Part shown: piece after piece, positions 35,720 to 44,387 of the stretch
How the letters are laid out: the number at the start of each line of letters is the position of its first letter
Position numbering within the stretch: position 1 is the first letter of the stretch
Assembly: GCF_003347205.1 (NCBI RefSeq)
Contig: NZ_QQBJ01000026.1
Span: 98,625-162,624, forward strand
Origin: Mycolicibacterium moriokaense
Lineage (GTDB): Bacteria > Actinomycetota > Actinomycetes > Mycobacteriales > Mycobacteriaceae
Direction of reading: 5' to 3'
DNA length: 64,000 bases
Program-made: the position numbers and the translations under genes
Notes under the pieces: model-generated
Told to the model about the DNA's origin: nothing
Databases searched by the model: none
Seen by the model: the letters and a program-made list of their open reading frames with translations, nothing else

Positions 35720-36384
35720 TCGTCGCGACCCTGCTCGCCGACGTGCTGCCTTCCAGCGTGGCCGCCGCCGAGGTGTACACCGACCCACCGGATCTGGCGC
35801 CGCTGCCCGAAGAGGAGCCGCTGATCGCCCGGTCGGTGGCCAAGCGCCGCAACGAGTTCGTCACCGTCCGCCATTGCGCGCGGCTGGCCCTGGCGGAACT
35901 CGGCGTGCCGCCGGTGCCGATCCTCAAGGGCGAGAAGGGCGAGCCGTGCTGGCCGGATGGTGTGGTCGGCAGCCTGACCCACACCGAGGGGTATCGCGGT
36001 GCGGCCGTTGCCCGCCACGATGCGGTGCGGTCGCTCGGCATCGACGCCGAACCGCACGACGTGCTGCCGAACGGGGTGCTCGACGCGATCAGCCTGCCCG
36101 CCGAGCGGGCCGAGCTCAATGCCCTTCCGGACGGACTGCACTGGGACCGAATCCTGTTCTGCGCCAAAGAGGCGACTTACAAGGCGTGGTTTCCGCTGAC
36201 GCAGCGGTGGCTGGGGTTCGAAGATGCCCACATCGTATTCAGCGTGGACTCCGGTGCGACGGCGGGCGGGTTCGAGTCCCGCATCCTGATCGACCCGGCC
36301 GCGCTGTCCGGGCCGCCATTGACCACGCTGCGGGGCCGTTGGTCGGTGCGTGACGGGTTGGCGCTGACGGCGATCGCGCTGTGA
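35716..36384 (+). CDS. pptT: 4'-phosphopantetheinyl transferase PptT
   Basis: A 222-residue Sfp-type enzyme that moves phosphopantetheine from CoA to carrier domains of polyketide synthases and NRPSs (mycolate, siderophore and lipid synthesis). Key motifs are [10 protein letters not shown] (Mg-binding D and E, about residue 114) and [15 protein letters not shown] (about 156). The length matches the essential Rv2794c. The start overlaps the phosphoesterase stop, and the stop overlaps truB (GTGA). Confidence 0.94.
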   Translation: MIVATLLADVLPSSVAAAEVYTDPPDLAPLPEEEPLIARSVAKRRNEFVTVRHCARLALAELGVPPVPILKGEKGEPCWPDGVVGSLTHTEGYRGAAVARHDAVRSLGIDAEPHDVLPNGVLDAISLPAERAELNALPDGLHWDRILFCAKEATYKAWFPLTQRWLGFEDAHIVFSVDSGATAGGFESRILIDPAALSGPPLTTLRGRWSVRDGLALTAIAL

Positions 36385-37289
36385 CCGAAGCCGCGCACGT
36401 GAGGAGCATTCAAAATCCCGGCCTGGTCGTGGTCGACAAGCCGTCGGGAATGACGAGCCACGACGTCGTCGGTAAGTGCAGGCGAATCTTCTCCACCCGC
36501 AAGGTCGGGCATGCGGGCACACTCGACCCGATGGCCACTGGCGTGCTGGTGGTCGGTATCGAGCGGGCGACGAAGATCCTCGGGCTGCTGACCGCGACCG
36601 ACAAGTCGTATGCTGCGACGATCCGGCTGGGCCAGACGACCAGCACCGAGGATGCCGAAGGTGAAGTGCTGCAGACGGTTTCGGCCTCATCGGTGACCGA
36701 CGGCGACATCGAAGCCGCGGTGGCAGCGCTGCGCGGCGACATCTCGCAGGTCCCGTCGGCGGTCAGTGCGGTCAAGGTCGGCGGTCAGCGTGCGTACAAG
36801 CTCGCTCGAGAGGGCCAGGCCGTCGAGTTGGCGGCGCGCCCGGTGCGCATCGACCGCTTCGATGTGGGCTACGTCCGACGGGTGGACGGTTTCGTCGACG
36901 TGGACGTCGAGGTCGACTGTTCCAGCGGCACCTACATCCGGGCGCTGGCCCGCGACGTCGGCGCCGCCCTCGGTGTTGGCGGTCACCTCACCGCATTGCG
37001 ACGCACCCGCGTCGGCCGATTCGGGCTCGACGAGGCGCGGACGCTCGACACGCTGGCCGAGACGCCGCGGCTGTCGTATTCGCTGGACGAAGCATGCCTG
37101 TTGGCGTTCCCGCGCCGCGACCTGACCGCCGAAGAGGCCGAGTCCGCGCGCCACGGAAGGCCGCTCGAGCCCGGCGGAATTGACGGCGTGTATGCGGCGA
37201 CCGCCCCGGACGGCCAGGTGATCTCGCTGCTGCGCGACGAGCCCGCGAGGGCGAAATCAGTGGTGGTTTTGCGGCCCGCGACGTTGTAG
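36381..37289 (+). CDS. truB: tRNA pseudouridine-55 synthase
   Basis: Makes pseudouridine 55 in the T loop of tRNAs. The 302-residue protein has the catalytic Asp in [14 protein letters not shown] (about residue 52), the [19 protein letters not shown] start, and [19 protein letters not shown]-terminal mycobacterial domain is present. GTG 36381 overlaps pptT. The last 33 bp overlap the converging P450 gene. Confidence 0.95.
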   Translation: MTEAAHVRSIQNPGLVVVDKPSGMTSHDVVGKCRRIFSTRKVGHAGTLDPMATGVLVVGIERATKILGLLTATDKSYAATIRLGQTTSTEDAEGEVLQTVSASSVTDGDIEAAVAALRGDISQVPSAVSAVKVGGQRAYKLAREGQAVELAARPVRIDRFDVGYVRRVDGFVDVDVEVDCSSGTYIRALARDVGAALGVGGHLTALRRTRVGRFGLDEARTLDTLAETPRLSYSLDEACLLAFPRRDLTAEEAESARHGRPLEPGGIDGVYAATAPDGQVISLLRDEPARAKSVVVLRPATL

Positions 37290-38588
37290 GTGCCGCGGCG
37301 TGAGCTTCACCGTCATCTCGGTCAGGCCGCGCAGGTTCGGATTGGTGGTCCACGTCGGCGTGCCGACCACGTCGATTCGCTCGACGTTGTCGACGATCTC
37401 GCGAAGCACCGCCTGACCTTCCATGCGGGCCAGCTGGGCCCCGAGGCACAGGTGCACACCCGAGCCGAATGCCACGTGACCTGTCGGATTGCGTTCGGCG
37501 CGAAAGACATCGGGTTCGTCGAACTGGCGTGGGTCGCGGTTGGCGGCACCCCAGGCCAGTAGCACCCGCGACCCGGCGGGAATGGTCGCCGGTCCGACCG
37601 GGTAGTCGACACGCGCTGTGCGATAGAAGCTTTGCACCGGCGACGCGAAGCGCAGCTGTTCTTCGATCGCGGATCCGATGAGGTCCGGCCGCTGCCTCAG
37701 CAGCTCCAGCTGGTCCGGCCGCTGCGACAGCGTCAGGAACAGCGTGCTCAGCATGTTGGTGGTGGTCTCGTTGCCCGCGAGCAGCAGCAGCACCGCGATG
37801 AAGAACATCTCGTCGTAGGACAGCCGCCCGCCCTCGGTGTGTCGGGCCAGCCGACCCAGAACCGTGTCCTCGCCGAGCAGCTCACCCTTGCTCAGCTTCT
37901 CGGTGAAGAACGCGTGCATGTGCCGAAATCCCATGAACGCCGGAACCAGCTCCCGCAGTCCGGATTTCGAGATGTTGACGTCGGCTACCCGCACCGTGTC
38001 GTTCGACCACCGGCGAAAGGCCGCTTGGTCGTCGTCGCCGATACCGAGTATGTGCGCGATCATTCCCATGGGCATCGGCACGGCCAGGGTGGCCACCACG
38101 TCGGCGGGGGATCGCGTGATCAGATCGGTCACCAGCGTTCGGGCCAACTGGTCGACCATCGGCTGCCATGCCTCGAGCGCACCCCGGGTGAAGGCCGGCA
38201 TCGCCTGCTTGCGCATCCGGGTGTGCCGCGGCGCATCGGTGGTCAGCAGGACCGGCAGCTTCATGCGGCCGTAGGTGACGCCGTCGGCGCTCGACAGCGC
38301 ATGGTCGGCGCGCGCGGCGGCGCGGACGTCGGCGTAGCGGGTCACGATGAAGATGCTGCGGGCGGGGTTGTAGTGCACCGGACCGCCGGCGAGCAGTTCG
38401 CGGTAGCGCGGATACGGATCGGCCGCCGTCGCGTGGTCGAACGGATCGAAGTCGGTGAGTTCGGTGTTCGGCGGCACCGGCCGCGGCCGTTTTCGATGCT
38501 TGGCCTCGCGGATCACATTGGACGCGAGGGTCCTGGCGGTCAGCGGTCCGTACTTCCTGGCGATTCGGACGTCGCTGCTGATCGTCAT
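37257..38588 (-). CDS. Cytochrome P450 monooxygenase
   Basis: A 443-residue soluble P450. The I-helix is AGNETT (about residue 275), the K-helix motif EQLR, and the heme-thiolate loop [17 protein letters not shown] (about 383-399, Cys ligand). The substrate is unknown. The family number cannot be assigned by eye. The ATG lies 7 nt after a minus-strand TACCGT. It is divergent from an AraC-type regulator, which is a candidate controller. It overlaps truB at its 3' end. Confidence 0.92.
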   Translation of the reverse strand: MTISSDVRIARKYGPLTARTLASNVIREAKHRKRPRPVPPNTELTDFDPFDHATAADPYPRYRELLAGGPVHYNPARSIFIVTRYADVRAAARADHALSSADGVTYGRMKLPVLLTTDAPRHTRMRKQAMPAFTRGALEAWQPMVDQLARTLVTDLITRSPADVVATLAVPMPMGMIAHILGIGDDDQAAFRRWSNDTVRVADVNISKSGLRELVPAFMGFRHMHAFFTEKLSKGELLGEDTVLGRLARHTEGGRLSYDEMFFIAVLLLLAGNETTTNMLSTLFLTLSQRPDQLELLRQRPDLIGSAIEEQLRFASPVQSFYRTARVDYPVGPATIPAGSRVLLAWGAANRDPRQFDEPDVFRAERNPTGHVAFGSGVHLCLGAQLARMEGQAVLREIVDNVERIDVVGTPTWTTNPNLRGLTEMTVKLTPRHLQRRGPQNHH

Positions 38589-38595
38589 GGAAACG

Positions 38596-38601
38596 ACGGT
38601 A
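38596..38601 (-). promoter_or_regulatory. Predicted leaderless -10 box for the P450 gene
   Basis: TACCGT on the minus strand with 7 nt to ATG 38588. Confidence 0.5.
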
Positions 38602-38648
38602 AAGACAGCTCAGCGCGGGAACGATGCTGTGTTGGGACAAATGATTGA

Positions 38649-38654
38649 TATTTT
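38649..38654 (+). promoter_or_regulatory. Predicted -10 box for the AraC-type regulator
   Basis: TATTTT, 9 nt before ATG 38664, in an AT-rich patch. It is flanked by near-repeats GGGACAA (38635-38641 region) and CGGACAA that could be activator half-sites. Confidence 0.4.
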
Positions 38655-38663
38655 CGGACAACG

Positions 38664-39695
38664 ATGACCGTCGCGCCCGAGCAGATCCGGCGTCCCGTCG
38701 TCGCCGCCCGTCAACTCTGCGCGGTGGCGGCGGAGATGGGCATGGCCGTCGCCGACGTGCTGGCCGGGACATCGGTGACCCGGGCGGACCTCGACGACCC
38801 CGAGGGCGACGTCTCCACCGCCGACGAGATCACGATGGTGCGCAACCTGCTGCGCCTCGCCGGCGACCCGGCGGGCATCGGTGTCGCGATCGGCACCCGC
38901 ATCAACCTGACGAACCTGGGCATGTTCGGCTTCGCCGCGATGGCCTGCGGCACCCTGCGCGAACTGATCTCGGTGGGGCTGCGCTTCTTCTCGCTGTCGA
39001 CGCTGCACGTGTCGATCGAACTGTCCGAAGGACCGGCCGACTGCGAAATCGTGCTGGACGCAAACCATCTCCCCGCCGACGTCCGCAGATTTTTCGTCGA
39101 GCGCGACATCGCCGGTGTGGTCGCCACCGTGCCCGCGTTCGTCCATCCCGTGCTGGCCGGCTACGTCGACCGGATCAGCGTCGAGTTGGCCGCCGGTGAG
39201 GAGTATCTGCGCCCGTTGCTGGACAGCGTCGCGATCCGCGATGTCGTCTTCGACCGCGAACGCAGCATCATCCGCGCGCCCAGAGCGATGCTCGACGAAC
39301 CCCTTCCGCAGGCCGACGCGCACACGCTGGCGATCTGTGTCGCCGAGTGCGAACGCATTCTCGAACGGCGGCAACGCCGCCACGGGTTGGCGGCGCAGGT
39401 GCGCTCACAACTGCTGTCGGCGCCTGGGGAGATGCCGGGCGTCGACGCCGTTGCGGCATCGCTGCACTTGCATCCGCGCACGCTGCGCCGGCGTCTTGCG
39501 GAGGAAGGCACGTCTTTTCGGGCCATCACCAACGACGTGCGCTCGACGTTGGCGACGGAGTTGCTGTCGCAGGTCGGGTTGACCGTCGAACAAGTCGCCC
39601 GCAGGCTGGGTTACGCCGAGACCGCGGCCTTCAACCACGCGTTCTCGCGCTGGTTCGGCGTGGCGCCGAACGAATACCGACGGATGCACAAGTAA
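38664..39695 (+). CDS. AraC-family transcriptional regulator
   Basis: A 343-residue protein with the N-terminal arabinose_bd-type domain common in mycobacterial AraC proteins (GTRINLTNLGMFGFAAMACGTLRE region). The C-terminal double HTH (VAASLHLHPRTLRRRLAEEGTSF, then VEQVARRLGYAETAAFNHAFSRWFG) spans about residues 260-340. It is divergent from the P450 across 75 bp, so regulation of that gene is likely. The inducer is unknown. Confidence 0.88.
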   Translation: MTVAPEQIRRPVVAARQLCAVAAEMGMAVADVLAGTSVTRADLDDPEGDVSTADEITMVRNLLRLAGDPAGIGVAIGTRINLTNLGMFGFAAMACGTLRELISVGLRFFSLSTLHVSIELSEGPADCEIVLDANHLPADVRRFFVERDIAGVVATVPAFVHPVLAGYVDRISVELAAGEEYLRPLLDSVAIRDVVFDRERSIIRAPRAMLDEPLPQADAHTLAICVAECERILERRQRRHGLAAQVRSQLLSAPGEMPGVDAVAASLHLHPRTLRRRLAEEGTSFRAITNDVRSTLATELLSQVGLTVEQVARRLGYAETAAFNHAFSRWFGVAPNEYRRMHK

Positions 39696-39757
39696 GGCTC
39701 GCGCGACAGAGTCAACGAGCATCTGCGGTTTACGTCAGGGCCACCGGTGGGTATTTG

Positions 39758-39773
39758 ATCAGGCGTGCCTGAT
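39758..39773. promoter_or_regulatory. Palindromic operator for the MarR-type regulator
   Basis: ATCAGGC-GT-GCCTGAT is a perfect 7-bp inverted repeat. A further half-site-like GCCTGA follows at 39784-39789 (AGCCTGACGATCA). It sits over the expected -35 region of the gene at 39792, as an autorepression site should. Confidence 0.6.
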
Positions 39774-39778
39774 AAGCC

Positions 39779-39784
39779 TAGCCT
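39779..39784 (+). promoter_or_regulatory. Predicted leaderless -10 box for marR-type gene
   Basis: TAGCCT with 7 nt to ATG 39792. It supports ATG 39792 rather than GTG 39765, which lies inside the operator. Confidence 0.5.
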
Positions 39785-39791
39785 GACGATC

Positions 39792-40226
39792 ATGCCTGTC
39801 GACCGCCGCTCCGAAGAGGCGGCCAGGGCGCTGCTGATGTGCGTGGGCCTGTTGCGAAGGCGCCTTCGGCAGACGCCCGTCACCGGTGATCTGACCTTCC
39901 CCGAGACCTCCGCGCTGGGCCGTCTCGATCGCGGCGGCCCCGCAGCCTCGGCCGACCTGGCCCGCCAGGAGCAGATCAGCCCGCAGTCGATGGGCGCGAC
40001 GCTGAGCGAACTCGAGGCCCGCGGGCTGGTCAAGCGTGCGCCCGATCCGGCCGATGGGCGGCGAATCCTGTTGTCCATCAGTGCCGCAGGACGCAAGGAA
40101 CTCAACCGTCGCCGCAACGCCCGCGTCGAACAGCTCACGGCGGGGCTGACCGATTTCAGCGACGACGAGATCGAGCAACTGGCGGCCGCCGCACCGCTGA
40201 TCGAACGACTGGCCTACCACCTCTAG
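39792..40226 (+). CDS. MarR-family transcriptional regulator
   Basis: A 144-residue winged-helix protein. TFPETSALGRLDRGGPAASADLARQEQISPQSMGATL contains the HTH, and the wing is RGLVKRAPDPADGRRILLSIS. It probably represses itself and the MFS gene whose ATG follows its stop with no gap. A small-molecule inducer, perhaps an exported compound, is expected for the class. ATG 39792 is chosen because the operator and -10 lie just upstream. Confidence 0.88.
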   Translation: MPVDRRSEEAARALLMCVGLLRRRLRQTPVTGDLTFPETSALGRLDRGGPAASADLARQEQISPQSMGATLSELEARGLVKRAPDPADGRRILLSISAAGRKELNRRRNARVEQLTAGLTDFSDDEIEQLAAAAPLIERLAYHL

Positions 40227-41903
40227 ATGACAGTCGAAGAGCGAGAATCTCCCACCCGCGACAACTACCGCTGGGTGGCGCTGACCAACACCACGGCCGC
40301 CGTCTTCATGTCCGCGCTGGACGGGTCCATCGTCATCATCTCGCTGCCCGCGATATTTCGCGGCATCCACCTGGATCCACTGGCGCCCGCCAACATCACC
40401 TATCTGCTGTGGATGATCATGGGCTACCGACTGGTGCAGTCGGTGCTCGTCGCCACGCTCGGCCGGATCGGCGACATGTACGGCCGCGTCCGCGTCTACA
40501 ACGCGGGCTTCACCGTGTTCACCATCGCCTCGATCCTGTTGTCCTTCGACCCGTTCGACGGTTCGGCCGCCGCGCAGTGGCTGATCGGCTGGCGCCTGCT
40601 GCAGGCCGTCGGGGGTTCGATGCTGACCGCGAACTCCGCCGCGATCCTCACCGACGCCTTTCCGCCGGATCGGCGTGGCTTCGCGCTGGGCTTCAACCAG
40701 GTGGCGGCGTTGGCGGGGCAGTTCATCGGCCTGGTCGCCGGTGGGCTGCTGGCCGCCTGGGACTGGCGGGCGGTGTTCTGGGTGAACGTGCCCGTCGGGG
40801 TGTTCGGCACCATCTGGGCCTACCGGCGGTTGCGCGACAACGGCGAGCGGCACCGCGGGCGCATCGACTGGTGGGGCAACATCACGTTCGCGCTCGGGCT
40901 CTCGGCGGTGCTGATCGCGATCACCACCGGTATTCAGCCGCACGGCGGATACACGACCGGATGGCACAGCCCGTTCGTGCTGGGCACGCTGGCGTTCGGC
41001 ATCGTGCTGCTCGTCGCGTTCGTCGTCATCGAGTCGCGGGTCGCCGAGCCGATGATCCGGCTCAGCCTCTTCAAGATCAGGGCCTTCAGCGCAGGCAACG
41101 CCGCCACGCTGGCCGCCGCACTGGCCCAGGGCGGGCTGCAGTTCATGCTGATCATCTGGCTGCAGGGCATCTGGCTGCCGCTGCACGGCTACGACTACGC
41201 CGACACCCCGCTGTGGGCAGGCGTCTTCATGCTTCCGCTGACGGCGGGGTTCCTGGTCGCCGGGCCTGCCGCGGGAGCGCTGTCGGACCGCTTCGGCGCG
41301 CGCGGTATCGCCTCAGGCGGCATGCTGTTGTTCGGTCTGAGCTTCGTCGGCTTGATGCTGCTGCCGGTTGACTTCCCGTATTGGGCGTTCGCAATGTTGA
41401 TCGCGCTCAACGGAATCGGCAGCGGCATGTTCGCCGCACCGAACACCTCGGCGATCATGGGCAGCGTGCTGCCCAGCGAGCGCGGGGTGGTGTCCGGGAT
41501 GCGCGCCACCTTCCAGAACAGCGGCACTGCGCTCTCGATCGGCGTGTTCTTCTCGCTGATGATCGTCGGCCTTTCGGGCACCCTGCCCGGGGCACTGTCC
41601 AGCGGTTTGCAGCAGTACGGCGTGCCGCACGACATCGCCCACCAGGTGTCCGGGCTGCCGCCGGTGTCGACACTGTTCGCGGCGGTGCTGGGGGAGAACC
41701 CGCTCGAGCACCTGTTGGCCCCGAGCGGAGTGCTGACCCAACTGCCGCCGGAGAGCCACGCGATCATCACCGGCCGCGACTTCTTCCCGGATCTCATCTC
41801 GGGTCCGTTCCACCACGGGTTGACGGTGGTGTTCGGTGCGTCGATCGCGCTCGCCGCGCTGGCGGGGGTCGCCTCGCTGGCCCGCGGCCGGGTCCGTCGC
41901 TAG
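40227..41903 (+). CDS. DHA2-type MFS exporter
   Basis: A 558-residue, 14-helix major facilitator. FMSALDGSIVIISLPA is helix 1, TLGRIGDMYGRVRVYN is motif A, and NQVAALAGQFIGLVAGG and ALNGIGSGMFAAPNTSAIMGS are later conserved regions. It is likely a proton-driven drug or metabolite exporter under the MarR repressor directly upstream. Its stop and that of the converging metal-dependent regulator share CTAG (41900-41903). Confidence 0.9.
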   Translation: MTVEERESPTRDNYRWVALTNTTAAVFMSALDGSIVIISLPAIFRGIHLDPLAPANITYLLWMIMGYRLVQSVLVATLGRIGDMYGRVRVYNAGFTVFTIASILLSFDPFDGSAAAQWLIGWRLLQAVGGSMLTANSAAILTDAFPPDRRGFALGFNQVAALAGQFIGLVAGGLLAAWDWRAVFWVNVPVGVFGTIWAYRRLRDNGERHRGRIDWWGNITFALGLSAVLIAITTGIQPHGGYTTGWHSPFVLGTLAFGIVLLVAFVVIESRVAEPMIRLSLFKIRAFSAGNAATLAAALAQGGLQFMLIIWLQGIWLPLHGYDYADTPLWAGVFMLPLTAGFLVAGPAAGALSDRFGARGIASGGMLLFGLSFVGLMLLPVDFPYWAFAMLIALNGIGSGMFAAPNTSAIMGSVLPSERGVVSGMRATFQNSGTALSIGVFFSLMIVGLSGTLPGALSSGLQQYGVPHDIAHQVSGLPPVSTLFAAVLGENPLEHLLAPSGVLTQLPPESHAIITGRDFFPDLISGPFHHGLTVVFGASIALAALAGVASLARGRVRR

Positions 41904-42604
41904 CCGACCACCCAGATCGCCTCGGCGGCCGGGCTGCCCAGATCGACCGTGCTGCCGGGGTCGTCCTCCTTGGCGTCGGCCGATCTGATCGCAACGGAGA
42001 TCATTCCCGCGAAGTCGCGGCGGGCCAGCACCATCAACCGCGAGTCCAGGGTGATGCCCACGCTGTCGAAGTAGCGCAGCATCTCGGGATCGGCGTCGGA
42101 GATGCGCGCCACGGTCCCGGTATCGCCGTCGGAGCACACCGACAACTGCCGCGCATCCGGCGTGGGCACATGGCCGTCGGAGGCCGGGATCGGGTCGCCA
42201 TGCGGGTCACGCTTGGGATAGCCGAGCTTGGCGTCGATGCGATCCAACATCCGGTCGGAGACGGCGTGCTCGAGCACCTCGGCCTCGTCGTGCACCTCGT
42301 CCCAGCTGTAGCCCAGCATCCGGACCAGGAACGTCTCCATCAGCCGGTGCCTGCGCACCATGGCCAGCGCGGCCTTGCGACCGGCGTCGGTCAGGGTCAC
42401 CGCGCCGTATTTCTCGTGATCGACGAGTCCCTGGTCGGCGAGCTTGCGGATGGATTCGGACGCGGTGCTGGCCGACACGCCGATCCGCTCGGCGAGCATC
42501 TTGGTGCTCACCTTTTCCAGCGACCACTCCTGCGCGGTCCAGATGACCTTGAGGTAATCCTGGGCGACCGTGGTCAGGTCGCGCGGGTTACCGTTCGGAC
42601 TCAC
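41900..42604 (-). CDS. sirR: DtxR-family metalloregulator (MntR/SirR type)
   Basis: A 234-residue protein. The N-terminal winged helix (TTVAQDYLKVIWTAQEW, VSTKMLAERIGVSASTASESIRKL) is followed by the dimerisation/metal domain (RRHRLMETFLVRML, HDEAEVLEHAVSD) with the usual His/Glu ligands. A C-terminal FeoA/SH3-like domain follows. It corresponds to Rv2788 by position (recalled); Mn2+-dependent repression is the family role. GTG 42604 sits 7 nt after TAAACT, a leaderless start. TTG 42622 was rejected. Confidence 0.88.
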   Translation of the reverse strand: MSPNGNPRDLTTVAQDYLKVIWTAQEWSLEKVSTKMLAERIGVSASTASESIRKLADQGLVDHEKYGAVTLTDAGRKAALAMVRRHRLMETFLVRMLGYSWDEVHDEAEVLEHAVSDRMLDRIDAKLGYPKRDPHGDPIPASDGHVPTPDARQLSVCSDGDTGTVARISDADPEMLRYFDSVGITLDSRLMVLARRDFAGMISVAIRSADAKEDDPGSTVDLGSPAAEAIWVVG

Positions 42605-42611
42605 ATTGCAA

Positions 42612-42617
42612 AGTTTA
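42612..42617 (-). promoter_or_regulatory. Predicted leaderless -10 box for sirR
   Basis: TAAACT on the minus strand, 7 nt before GTG 42604. It is embedded in TTGCCTAAACTTTGCAA, whose TTGC/GCAA ends form a loose palindrome that could be an autoregulatory site. Confidence 0.5.
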
Positions 42618-42671
42618 GGCAATGGTCACCTCATGTGGTGATCTGAAGCCGCCCGGCGCGCGTACGGGCCG

Positions 42672-42677
42672 TAGGCT
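42672..42677 (+). promoter_or_regulatory. Predicted leaderless -10 box for ribF
   Basis: TAGGCT with 7 nt to GTG 42685. Confidence 0.5.
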
Positions 42678-42684
42678 AGCCACT

Positions 42685-43668
42685 GTGCAGCGCTGGCGGG
42701 GGCAGGACGAGATCCCCACGGACTGGGGGCGATGCGTCATCACCATCGGCGTGTTCGACGGGGTGCACCGCGGACACGCCGAGTTGATCAATCATGCGGT
42801 CAAGGCGGGCCGGTCCCGCGGGGTGCCCACGGTGTTGATGACGTTCGACCCGCACCCGATGGAGGTCGTGTTCCCCGGCAGCCATCCCGCGCAGCTGACC
42901 ACCCTGACGCGGCGGGCCGAACTGGTCGAGGAGTTGGGCATCGACGTCTTCCTGGTGATGCCGTTCACCTCGGACTTCATGAAACTCACCCCCGAGCGCT
43001 ACGTGCACGAACTGCTGGTGGAGAACCTGCACGCCGTCGAGGTGGTGGTCGGCGAGAACTTCACCTTCGGCAAGAAGGCGGCAGGCAACGTCGACCTGCT
43101 GCGCAAGGCCGGTGAGCGCTTCGGGTTCGCTGTCGAGAGCATGACCTTGGTCTCCGAGGTGGCCGGCACCATCCGCGACGAGACCGTCACCTTCTCGTCG
43201 ACCTACATCCGCTCCTGCGTGGATGCCGGCGACGTGGTGGCCGCCGCCGAGGCGCTGGGCAGGCCGCACCGCGTCGAGGGCGTAGTGGTCCGCGGCGACG
43301 GCCGCGGCAAGGTGCTGGGCTATCCCACCGCCAATGTCGCACCGCCGATGTACTCGGCCATCCCCGCCGACGGGGTGTACGCAGCCTGGTTCACGGTGCT
43401 GGGCCACGGGCCCGTGGTGGGCACCGTCGTGCCTGGTGAGCGGTATCAGGCGGCGGTGTCGGTCGGCACCAACCCGACGTTCTCGGGTCGCACCCGCACG
43501 GTCGAGGCGTTCGTCCTCGACACCGAGGCCGACCTCTACGGGCAGCACGTGGCGGTCGACTTCATCGCCCGCATCCGCGGCCAGGAGCGCTTCGCCTCGG
43601 TGGACGACCTGATCACCGCGATGGGCGGCGACACCGAGCGGGCGCGCACCATTCTGGCCGCCCACTAG
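42685..43668 (+). CDS. ribF: Bifunctional riboflavin kinase / FAD synthetase
   Basis: Converts riboflavin to FMN and then FAD. The 327-residue protein has an N-terminal nucleotidyltransferase domain with TIGVFDGVHRGHAELI (about residues 19-34) and FSSTYIRSCVDAGDV. The C-terminal riboflavin kinase domain has GYPTANV and the beta-barrel VGTNPTFSG. GTG 42685 is leaderless and gives MQRWRGQDEIP, as in Rv2786c. Upstream in-frame codons lack a start context. Confidence 0.95.
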   Translation: MQRWRGQDEIPTDWGRCVITIGVFDGVHRGHAELINHAVKAGRSRGVPTVLMTFDPHPMEVVFPGSHPAQLTTLTRRAELVEELGIDVFLVMPFTSDFMKLTPERYVHELLVENLHAVEVVVGENFTFGKKAAGNVDLLRKAGERFGFAVESMTLVSEVAGTIRDETVTFSSTYIRSCVDAGDVVAAAEALGRPHRVEGVVVRGDGRGKVLGYPTANVAPPMYSAIPADGVYAAWFTVLGHGPVVGTVVPGERYQAAVSVGTNPTFSGRTRTVEAFVLDTEADLYGQHVAVDFIARIRGQERFASVDDLITAMGGDTERARTILAAH

Positions 43669-43684
43669 CAGCGATTTCGCTGCT
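43667..43684 (+). terminator. Hairpin at the ribF stop
   Basis: AGCAGCG-ATTT-CGCTGCT: a perfect 7-bp stem beginning in the ribF TAG codon. No U-tract follows. It is a probable non-canonical terminator or 3'-end structure. Confidence 0.45.
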
Positions 43685-43698
43685 CAGGGGACCGCTGC

Positions 43699-43704
43699 TA
43701 GACT
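43699..43704 (+). promoter_or_regulatory. Probable -10 box for rpsO
   Basis: TAGACT, predicting a start near 43711 and a leader of roughly 85 nt before GTG 43798. Confidence 0.45.
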
Positions 43705-43751
43705 TCACGCCGACCAAGCGTGTGCTGCAGTTCGCGGCGGCTGCGCCTTCC

Positions 43752-43766
43752 GGGGCTTCGGGCCCC
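43752..43766 (+). promoter_or_regulatory. GC hairpin in the rpsO leader
   Basis: GGGGC-TTCGG-GCCCC in the untranslated leader, about 31 nt before the start codon. rpsO mRNAs in several bacteria fold for S15 autoregulation; whether this stem does so is not shown by sequence alone. Confidence 0.35.
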
Positions 43767-43797
43767 TCCTCGCGGACCTATTGATGGAGATTGTTTC

Positions 43798-44067
43798 GTG
43801 GCGCTCACTGCCGAACAGAAAAAAGAGATCCTGGGCTCCTACGGCCTGCATGACAGTGACACCGGCTCGCCTGAGGCGCAGGTCGCGTTGCTGACCAAGC
43901 GCATCTCGGACTTGACCGAGCACCTCAAGGTGCACAAGCACGACCACCACTCGCGGCGCGGGCTGTTGCTGCTGGTGGGTCGGCGCCGCCGCCTGCTCAA
44001 GTACGTCGCCCAGGTCGACGTGGCGCGCTACCGCTCCCTGATCGAGCGCCTTGGCCTGCGTCGCTGA
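43798..44067 (+). CDS. rpsO: 30S ribosomal protein S15
   Basis: The 89-residue S15 binds 16S rRNA helices 20-22 early in assembly. The family signatures [17 protein letters not shown] and [22 protein letters not shown] are intact. GTG 43798 follows TGGAGA. It has its own promoter and is followed by a long leader and pnp, the order conserved in most bacteria. Confidence 0.97.
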   Translation: MALTAEQKKEILGSYGLHDSDTGSPEAQVALLTKRISDLTEHLKVHKHDHHSRRGLLLLVGRRRRLLKYVAQVDVARYRSLIERLGLRR

Positions 44068-44387
44068 CGCATCCCACGATGGCGGCCGCGGTATTGCTGC
44101 GGTGTAACATGAACGCGTTCTTCGCCCGGAATTCGGGCGAACAACAACCGGTGCGGTTCTCGCAGTTTCGCGTGCACCGTTCCAGCGCGTCCCTGGCGGA
44201 CCCCGCCTCATCGGGCGGTCTTCGGTAGTGGCGGTCGGGCGACCCAAGCAACGGGTGCCCCCCGGCCGCTTCGATCGACGGCCGTAGCCGTATCGAGGCC
44301 CGTGGTCTGGCAGGCTGCTTTAGCGCAAGCGAGCGTGACGCCGCGAAACAGCTGAACTACAAATCCAGAGAGGCCTCACGGACACCT
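44068..44387 (+). promoter_or_regulatory. rpsO-pnp intergenic leader, 320 bp without a gene
   Basis: No convincing ORF. It holds a TAnnnT box TAACAT (44105-44110), a perfect hairpin (44121-44141), and a looser CGGTGC...GCACCG pairing (about 44150-44175). A stretch rich in small stems leads to the pnp ATG. A long structured leader before pnp recalls autoregulation by PNPase in other bacteria; here that is inference. Confidence 0.5.
44121..44141 (+). terminator. Strong hairpin between rpsO and pnp
   Basis: TTCGCCCG-GAATT-CGGGCGAA: an 8-bp perfect stem with a 5-nt loop, followed by CAACAACC rather than U residues. It may be a terminator for rpsO, or a leader stem and RNase processing site for pnp transcripts. 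Confidence 0.5.

Noticed and set aside
42605-42622. TTG 42622 as the start of sirR
   Set aside because: It would place the start upstream of the -10 box for the leaderless GTG 42604, and adds residues outside the family alignment.
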